NCBI RefSeq assembly: GCF_964275005.1
Contig: NC_092705.1
Coordinates: forward strand, 12,928,385-12,992,384
Direction: 5' to 3'
DNA: 64,000 bases
From: Diadema setosum
Lineage: Eukaryota > Echinodermata > Echinoidea > Diadematoida > Diadematidae
Shown: positions 57,001-64,000 of the stretch, one piece after another
Layout: the number at the start of each line of letters is the position of its first letter
How positions within the stretch are numbered: the first letter of the stretch is position 1
Translations under genes and position numbers: made by a program
The notes under the pieces: generated by a model
What the model saw: the letters and a program-made list of their open reading frames with translations, nothing else
The model's database searches: none
What the model was told of the DNA's origin: nothing

Positions 57001-59642
57001 GTCATCTGTGAAGTTGAGCACGAGTTCCCAGAGCATGTCGTCGTCGGCAGCGAAAACCACCGAGAACGACGACGTGCCGCTGCGGCAAATCGAGTTGGCG
57101 ACCGAATTCGTTTCGGTGATATATGGCACGGTCTGTAATACATGACATCACATTTCTGAGTAGGTTGCAACATCGCAGTATAGAAACAAAGTCATTAGTC
57201 TATGTATTCATACGTCTTGTTTGTGCAGATAAAGTGAGAACAAGAACAACGGAAATTTGTGTAGACCTATTATTGATTTTAATGTTACTGTGACCACTAC
57301 TTCCAAATTTACGAGCAGAATAACTCGGTGGCTGTCGAAGATCCTACAGGACTGCAGGAAGTGGTGATGAATGAAAGTTGCATTTTTAAAAAGATACGAT
57401 TATAACATAATCTGACTCACACAGAGCAAGGTGGGTTTTTTTTTTCAATAGTACTGTATAGGCAGTGTCTCCCAGAAGGCTCTTTCATTATCATTATGGG
57501 TGATGTTCGTTATTACGAAGGTTGGTTAATCCGAGATTGAAATGCGGTTCGTTAATTCGAATATTTGTGGCATCATTCCAGAGGTTATTCCGAGGGGTCG
57601 TTCGTTTGAAAGTGAAATAAGGTTCGTTATTCTGAAGGTTCGTTCATCAGAAAATTAATAGAAGGAGCGTATCATAACGAACGAAATCCTTCTTTCGTTT
57701 GCAGATTAAAGAACCTTCGGAATAATGAATCTTATTCCGTTTACGGATTAACGAACCTCTGGAATACTGGAATGTAACCATCATTATTACACTTGTCACA
57801 CTTGGATTTAGAGGGGCACAATTTGTCAAACACGCTGTACTCCCGGGTGGAGGAATTGATCTCGTTACAATCTACTCACTATAATGTTTAAACGAGAGGA
57901 GTATCAACCAAATACATTAATATAAATCGGGGATAACTATTTTCTGTTCAAAAGCCATTATACAATCCTGAAGAGGTCTAATTAGCTGTTGTTGATTAGA
58001 ATGATTACTAAAGGGAAAAAAAATCTAATTTTGCTGCTGGTCACGCCTTCTTTTTCATGCAGAGCAACTATGCATGTTCTCATATATCATTGATAAAAAA
58101 AAAAAAGACTTTCAATATTTGAGTAGTGAATCCGTAGTTTTCTTATAAGGAGTTTGAGTAAAGAAAAAGCCATGCAATTTTTTAGTGCTGAAGTGACACA
58201 ACTTGATGGTTTGATGGAAAAAAAGACATTGAATCTTGGAATCAAAGAACTATAAACTATAACATGACTTTGTTTCAATTCAACCCCTGTGCTTAACGCT
58301 CACCTGCTCTAATTCATCCGTCCGTATAGAGATAGATGCGTTGAAGGTCATCAACATGCAAATGTCGCCCTCTTCGTTCTGCACTTGCCACCGAGCGGTC
58401 GGGCAAGGTTCTGGGGTCCAAGGAAAATATATGTACAATGAGTGTGAGTCTTAAAGGAACTATGCCATACAAATGTACGATGACTTGTGTTGATTTAATA
58501 TGATACCCTCAACATTACTTGTGTGGCCAAATAATATCTAAATGTTATTATGATAGCCCCACTGTAGAAATCTTCCTCACCAAGATTCTGTCGGTGACAT
58601 CATATTTCAATCATTGCTAAGGTACGAATATGATTAACAAAAGACATTAGAATGCATCGTTTCCTAGACTGAACATAATCTGCATGTTTCCGTGTTACTA
58701 ATATGGTTAGCAAAAGGAATTGCAGAAAACTTCCAGGCAGAATCTTGGTTTGGAAGGTTTTTTGTGGGTTTCCGTCATTTAAAAAAAAAAAAATCCTTTT
58801 TGTCTCCTATATACACCCTCAGCTTTCTTTTCTGATTAGCAAATACACTTGAAACTAGACTTTTTTAAAAGCTAAATTCAAATCTTTGACAAAACCTACG
58901 TTCATCCCATTAATCTACGGTTTTCAAACTGCCTATCCGACGATGACATGGCATTTTTTAAAACGGTATGACCAATGGCTGCATTAAATTCGCGATATCA
59001 TAAACCAAAATATAATTACAATGCACATTACATTCGAGATCTCGTAAACAACTTACAATGTAACTTCACCATGAGCAAATTGATATACATGACAAAATGC
59101 AGATTGATTAACATCTTTTGTAATTGCTGGCAAAGACTTTTCAGATAGTGTGTTACATCTTTCATTGGAACCTGCAGTTTTTATTTGGTTGGTTTATTTG
59201 TGGGGGTTTCTTTTTTTTGGGGGGGGGGTTTATTTTAGATTGTGAGGTTTTATCTTATTTGTGGCGAAAATATTATGATTGAACAGGTGAAGAAATATAT
59301 AAATTACTGACTGACTGAGATGCAGATAAGTCAGGTTTTGAACTCATTTACAAATGAATAAATGGAGTGTAGACATAATATGAAAGGTGAGTCCGTACCT
59401 GGTGTTGTGGGAATTACCGTAGTCTCCAGCCCAGTTGTCATTAAGTCAGTTACTGTTACGACCGTACTGTCCTCGGACGTTGCGGCACTCCGGACTGTTG
59501 CAACCAAACTGGAGACTGTTAGGAGACTAATCGCCATTCTTTTGCTCAACGTTGAGGTCGACATTGCGTCAGCCGATGACTTCACTGTTGATATCGAACC
59601 AATTAATGTCATCCCCAGCAGTAGTGCACGATGAAGAATCAT
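54074..59642 (-). CDS. LAMP-like lysosomal membrane glycoprotein 2
   Basis: Five coding exons assembled from splice sites: 59399-59642, 58304-58410, 56946-57132, 56081-56251, 54074-54213, giving 849 nt or 282 residues, with intron phases 1, 0, 1, 1, identical to gene 1. It has a signal peptide (MILHRALLLGMTLIGS...; an alternative start MAISLLTVSSLVAT further in also looks like one) and a Thr/Val-rich stalk. The LAMP-type domain has RWQVQNEEGDICMLMTFNAS, NSICRSG, FSVVFAADDDMLWELVLNF, YYTCDT and PILQPFVHHTPGVCDLGE. After AYEC come the membrane helix (GLIVGCTVGAVACVGTVGAV) and the tail RRKKKTDYTTF, a C-terminal YXXΦ motif. It has six luminal cysteines, at the same places as gene 1. Exon 4 is 171 nt in both genes. 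Confidence 0.87.
54303..54427. mobile_element. Short MITE (CATTTCATGAAGCA ends)
   Basis: CATTTCATGAAGCAGTTTGG at the left and, in reverse complement, TTCATGAAGCATTTTGTCCG at the right. It lies in intron 4 of LAMP-like gene 2, about 90 bp from the exon 5 acceptor. Confidence 0.6.
55615..56030. mobile_element. GACGTC-rich inverted-repeat element, uninterrupted
   Basis: Same family as 11290-12030 in the opposite orientation. Ends are GTGGGCATCTCATTGGGCTG (left) and, in reverse complement, AAAGGGCCTATCGATCTCTC (right). The interior is dense in GAGACGTCTC/CGCGAC and includes a C-run at 55890-55902. It ends 50 bp from exon 4 of LAMP-like gene 2. Confidence 0.65.
56460..56508 (+). mobile_element. 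Retroposon tail with TTGAA repeat
   Basis: AAATGAGAATGAAAATAAATG followed by AATTGAATTGAAATTG, the terminal sequence of the TTGAA-tailed family, truncated on the left by an A-run. Confidence 0.55.
57495..57790. repeat. GTTCGTTATTCCGAA repeat, copy 2 (intronic)
   Basis: Direct and inverted copies of GTTCGTTATTNCGAAGGTT and GGTTCGTTAATCCG/TTCGGAATAA motifs form a large imperfect palindrome in intron 2 of LAMP-like gene 2. Confidence 0.6.
58452..58800. mobile_element. TIR element in intron 1 (GCATAATTTGCATG family)
   Basis: It starts CTTAAAGGAACTATGCCATA (58452), the same terminal sequence as the element in intron 3 of LAMP-like gene 1, with the interior blocks GATACCCTCAACATTACTTG, CCAAGATTCTGTCGGTGACA and ATCTTGGTTTGGAAGG. 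The right end is diverged. Confidence 0.6.
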
Positions 59643-59930
59643 AATGGCGTCACTCTTAAGCTGCAGATGTTCGGTACAATAATATTAGACATAGGTAAAG
59701 TCTGCAAAATGTTAAATAGGCCCTACTGTATACAGTACAAACATAACAACCCTATTTCTATTATTTTCGTACTTACTTTCTATTTTGTCTATAAGGTGGA
59801 CCACTTTGGTACACACATTTCCCGTGTCGTCATCACTGACTGGGACTATTCAACCGTGTCTCATTCAATTATCAAAGTATGATAGCATATAGACCCTTCA
59901 AAAAAGTTCTGCAATTAAAGTTTGATAAAT

Positions 59931-60390
59931 CATGTTTCTCTTATACCAGCATCATTTTTATCAAATATGACATCACAAGAAAGCCTGATTAATAATCAGT
60001 GAAATGACACCTCACTTGCTATGACCGGGTGTTCCTAGAATGTGAAAAACAGCTGGGTATGAGAACAGATCAGAAGTGAAAAGTCGCAACATTTCTGGTA
60101 TTGGTAATGGACTGTTTCGACAAAAAAGGGCCACTAGAACAATTAATGCTAAAATGTGAGCACTTTCAAAACGCAAATTTCCTAAACATTAGATGATTGT
60201 TTGGTCTACCCTTATGTTTAATTTTAAAATGCAATATTGCAAATTTGATCTTTCCTCATACTCAGTCGGAGAGGGCATTCCATGAATGGATGATGTAAAT
60301 AAGTAAGTTGTCATTGTCAAGAAAATTAATCAGGCTTTCTTATGATGTCGCACTTGAATAAAATGATGTAGTAATTAGAGAAATATGATG
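59931..60390. mobile_element. Inverted-repeat element
   Basis: The arms 59931-59993 and 60325-60390 are reverse complements around GACATCACAAGAAAGCCTGA / TCAGGCTTTCTTATGATGTC. The interior of about 330 bp is non-coding. Confidence 0.65.
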
Positions 60391-60438
60391 TATGCAACTG
60401 GAATAGCAAGACTTCTCTTTTAAAGATTTATGTATTTG

Positions 60439-60477
<39 letters not shown>

Positions 60478-60681
60478 GTATATATATATATATGTTGTTC
60501 ATTGTTTTTATATTGATTAATTACCACACCACTGCATACCCTACGTATGATTTTACAGATATGCATTCCTGTTTGCCAAACAGAGCTTTTATTGAAATGG
60601 CATCATATGTTTTGAGAAATTGTGCAGGCACAGATAAATGAGAAGGATGCATATACACATGTAATCATATATATAAACAAA

Positions 60682-60720
<39 letters not shown>

Positions 60721-61763
60721 GTATATGAATATATTATACAGGGCTTATACAGGGACCACTAAAGAAATTGATGAATGGTCACCTAATTTCCAAAAAGTTT
60801 GTCTTCAGATGGCCCGATCGGGCACCTAAGAGTAAAAATGGCTCTTTACGTTCGCCATCATGTTGGGCCACTATATTTCAGATTTAAAGATTTTAGTGGC
60901 CGGAATGGGCCAACAGAGGAAAAAGTTAGTATATATATATATATATATATGATTATAAGAAATTGATGACTAAACAGATCGATGAATGTCAGAATTATTT
61001 TGTTTTTCAATCACCTCTTACCGAATTTTTTGTCAACATTTCAATATCTATACGTAATACGGTATTTACCTCAATATTCTGTCCAAGCTGGGGGAGTATT
61101 TCGTCATGAACACCGGAAGCTTTTCAAGACCGCTTTTTCTCTCTCCCACGGAGTTGTGATTTAAATGCCTCACGTGGAATGATGTGATTCTAAATTTGAC
61201 TCTGCGTATAGAGGACACCTGACCGTGGAAACATGTGCAGCAGGCGTGCGGAGCTCTCTCGGTTGAGATGTAGAACCATTTGTTTGCCATCGCAGCTGCA
61301 GCCGCAAAGCCCGCTGATAGCGCGCGATAACATTGTAGGGATGCATTCCACATTATTTTCTTTGTTTTAACATAGAGACAGACTTTGACCCGTGTGTGTT
61401 TTGTAGCTTGGCAATCAGAAGAAGCGATTTCCCTACGTTTAGATAAAATAGCTCAACAGCTAACAAGTTGTATTCCTCATCCACAAGCTAAGTGTTTATA
61501 TTCTAAGACAGCTAAGTTGAAGATAAAGTCCTTTTCGGTTCAGGTTTGCCATTTAGTTCAGTATCTACGGGTCTTCAAGTTGTCACCACTTCTGATTGAA
61601 CTCTACTCCACTCAACACCTTTATTTCTTTCCTTGTGTTCATTCATTCATATACCCACATCATCACATCATCTGGCTTTATCGTTCAACATTCTGTGTTA
61701 GGTATATAAGTAACAAAACTGGAACAAAGTTCATGCTGTATTCACCAACGGTTTATAGAATCA

Positions 61764-61816
<53 letters not shown>

Positions 61817-62370
61817 ATATATATACCCCAGCTAGTTGTCATCTTCATCCCTCCTGCTTTCACTGGCAGTTTTGATGAATCATAGGTTCTTACATTTTAG
61901 TTGGATTCCTCAATTCCTCAATTTCCTTTGGTTCTCTAAGCTAATTTGAATATGAAGAGATGCAGATGTACTTTATATGCAAATTATGTACATTGTGGTG
62001 AACTTTGCTGAAGGCAAGCAACCTCAGAATGAATAAGTGGACCTTTTAGGACTTCACGTCTGCAAGATTTAATCTACAGTTCTATGCTTGTGTCCAGCAC
62101 CCTGGCAGCATTCCTAGATACGATATATCATTACGTCCCAGTCTACTGTGAGAAATTTTCCCCAAACATCCGCTATATCTTTGTAATACTTTTCTATATT
62201 TACTGTAGCTTTCATTATTAAAGGGAACCCAAACCGCAAGCAACGTGGGTTGAGTGAAAGAAGCAACATTAGTAGAACACATCAGTGAAAGTTTGAGGAA
62301 TCGATGCAAAAGTTATGAATTTTTAAAGTCTTGGCGTTGGAACTGCTGAATGAGGAGACTACTATAGAGG
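60391..62370. other. Non-coding stretch with TA/CA microsatellites
   Basis: (TA)n near 60439-60492, (CA)n near 60686-60717, and TA/CA mixtures near 60930-60950 and 61766-61825. A minus-strand open segment with a donor (61219-61353) is possible but unsupported. Confidence 0.4.
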
Positions 62371-62374
62371 TTAT

Positions 62375-62599
62375 GACGTATGTGTAGACAACAATATGAA
62401 GAAAAATATAAAGAAGATTCCACAAAAATTCACTTTTCTAGCATAATGAAAGAGCACTTGACTAAACGCTTTCAGAAAGCAGGAGGAATAATTACTATAT
62501 GTCAGTATCAAGTTGATGGAATGTGTAATTTTCATGAAAAATGAATTTATGTGGAATTCCCTTTATATTTTGTTTATATTGTTGTCCACACATAACGCC
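62375..62599. mobile_element. Inverted-repeat element
   Basis: The arms 62375-62441 and 62533-62599 are reverse complements (GTGTAGACAACAATATGAAG against GTGTGGACAACAATATAAAC), with about 90 bp between. Non-coding. Confidence 0.7.
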
Positions 62600-62659
62600 A
62601 CGCAGCGAACAAGGATAATGGATAATCACACAGAAACAGAGCAACAAACAAATAAGCAG

Positions 62660-62681
62660 GTAAATATATATATACATATAT

Positions 62682-62731
<50 letters not shown>
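62660..62731. repeat. (TA)n microsatellite
   Basis: About 70 bp of TA/ATAC repeat. Confidence 0.9.
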
Positions 62732-62735
<4 letters not shown>

Positions 62736-63627
62736 TAAATAAATAAGTAAAGTTTCAGAATTAAGATCACACGAGGAACTACATGGCAGGGAGCCGAGCT
62801 ATTCCGCTAAAAACTGGCAATGGTTCAATCAAAAGAAAATAGTACATCTTCCAGGCGATAGACTTAAGCACTCGTAGAGTTGTTCTGGTTCTAAATTTGA
62901 AAGTGATTTGTTTTAAACGTTGATGCTTAAAATAAGCAAGTTTGTAAAAATTATATTGGTCTCTCTCCCCACCCTCCCCCATTTATAAGGTATGCAAACG
63001 TATAAGGTCAGTATGAATTGATGTCATATTGTTCAGATCATTTACCGTCTTCATAATGAAACATTTAGAATTGAAAATGTGTAGCGCCAAAACGTTGTGG
63101 TAAAACGAGCTAATCGTTGTGTCATCTTACGAAAAGCAATCAGAGGGCGGCGATGGCACTGACTCAGTTTTCTAGAATGATAATTGGGTTTGATTGAACA
63201 AGTAGTTTCATTGCAGACCAGAGCGCCCTCTTCGGCAAATGCGTTGTCCAATCCTCAACACCACCGCCCCCCTCCCCCCCCCCCCCCCACAGAGAGAGAG
63301 AGAGAGAGAGAGAGACAAGAAAGTTAAAAGGAAAAAAATATCGACAAATTACATACATATTGATATATTATCTTGAGCACAACTTCGAAGTTGTTAGTAG
63401 GTACACAGAGTTGTTAGAGTGCAACTTTGCGTACATTGTAGGCTGTCTAATATCCTCTATTATATGCATACGTCACCATTCATTATATATTTAGTTATCT
63501 ATTTATTCATTTATTCATTTATATTTTGTTGATGTATTACATACATAAAAATGTATATGTGATAAAAACCTAAAAAGGCATTAAAACACTTTATCCTTTT
63601 ATCCTAGAGAGGAAACAAGACAAAAAC
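62732..63627. other. Non-coding stretch with C-run and (AG)n
   Basis: C-rich tract and (AG)n at about 63264-63314. No gene is seen. Confidence 0.4.
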
Positions 63628-63872
63628 ATGAGTTTGTTTGCAAAAACCGATAAGTCCATTTTTGAAGATTTTGAAGTACGGTCTCTGTCATAAAGTGCAA
63701 AATAATACCTTTTAAATGATATATTGGTCATTACATATAAAGGCACATTTTTGAAGTTATGGCCAAGAGAAGCACATTTTTTCTTTTTATTCTCTTTATT
63801 TTTCTTGACCTTTAATCGCAAATATCTCCATTTGGCAAATATGGACTTATCGGTTTTTGCAAACAAACTCTT
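63628..63872. mobile_element. Inverted-repeat element
   Basis: The arms GAGTTTGTTTGCAAAAACCG (63629) and its reverse complement at 63836-63871 share at least 30 bp (through ATAAGTCCAT). The 170-bp centre is T-rich and non-coding. Confidence 0.7.
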
Positions 63873-63883
63873 CATTATACAAA

Positions 63884-63888
<5 letters not shown>

Positions 63889-63942
<54 letters not shown>
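63889..63942. repeat. (TA)n microsatellite
   Basis: TA repeat. The window then ends in a G-run (63991-64000). Confidence 0.9.
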
Positions 63943-63946
<4 letters not shown>

Positions 63947-64000
63947 ATGAAATAGGCCTATATTATTGTGTATATAATGCATATCGTCACGGGGGGGGGG

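Noticed and set aside
56828..57173. Plus-strand and third-frame open frames over LAMP-like exon 3 (gene 2)
   Set aside because: The minus-strand frame fits splice sites, phase and the LAMP motifs; the others are antisense or frame shadows.
61385..61885. 166-codon open frame near 61.4-61.9 kb
   Set aside because: The last third is TA/CA microsatellite and the rest shows no family resemblance.

Overview
The window is nuclear DNA from an animal. It has spliceosomal introns, AT-rich non-coding sequence, many microsatellites, and several clades of non-LTR retrotransposon and miniature inverted-repeat elements. The gene content (an SLC10 transporter with an extracellular N-terminus and LAMP-type lysosomal glycoproteins) and the repeat types fit a marine deuterostome invertebrate. 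An echinoderm is my best guess, but this is an inference and no single sequence proves it.

Layout. 1-10.4 kb is a retrotransposon pile-up. It holds a decayed minus-strand I-type LINE, a 5'-truncated L1/Tx1-type LINE joined to it head to head, a long inverted repeat, and a nearly complete I-type LINE (zinc-knuckle ORF1, then an endonuclease/RT/RNase H ORF2 with an intact frame). 10.4-31.7 kb has no gene I can support. It holds nested inverted-repeat elements (11.3-12.0 kb and a run at 16.3-20.8 kb, the last one carrying a broken CR1/L2-like LINE), retroposon tails, one tRNA-like sequence and microsatellites.

31.7-35 kb holds an SLC10-family transporter gene: TATA box, a predicted 5'-UTR exon with a short upstream ORF, an intron, and one 507-codon coding exon. 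37.8-40.5 kb holds a tandemly duplicated cassette. Each copy encodes a small single-pass membrane protein with a cysteine cluster, and only one downstream 3' exon appears to serve both. 42.1-50.7 kb and 54.1-59.6 kb (minus strand) hold two tandem five-exon paralogues. I assembled these from splice sites and conserved motifs. Each encodes a signal peptide, a Thr/Ser-rich stalk, a single LAMP-type luminal domain, one membrane helix and a short tail ending in a tyrosine sorting motif (YSSF or YTTF). Exon number, intron phases and domain positions match between them, so they are a tandem gene duplication.

Introns and intergenic DNA are full of small TIR elements. Several show target-site duplications, and one has an internal paralogue of its own insertion site, so the order of insertion can be read. 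59.9-64 kb shows only repeats and microsatellites. I found no CRISPR, operon or other prokaryotic feature, and no convincing new molecular system. The most interesting items are the LAMP-like pair, the duplicated small membrane-protein cassette and the nested-transposon history.
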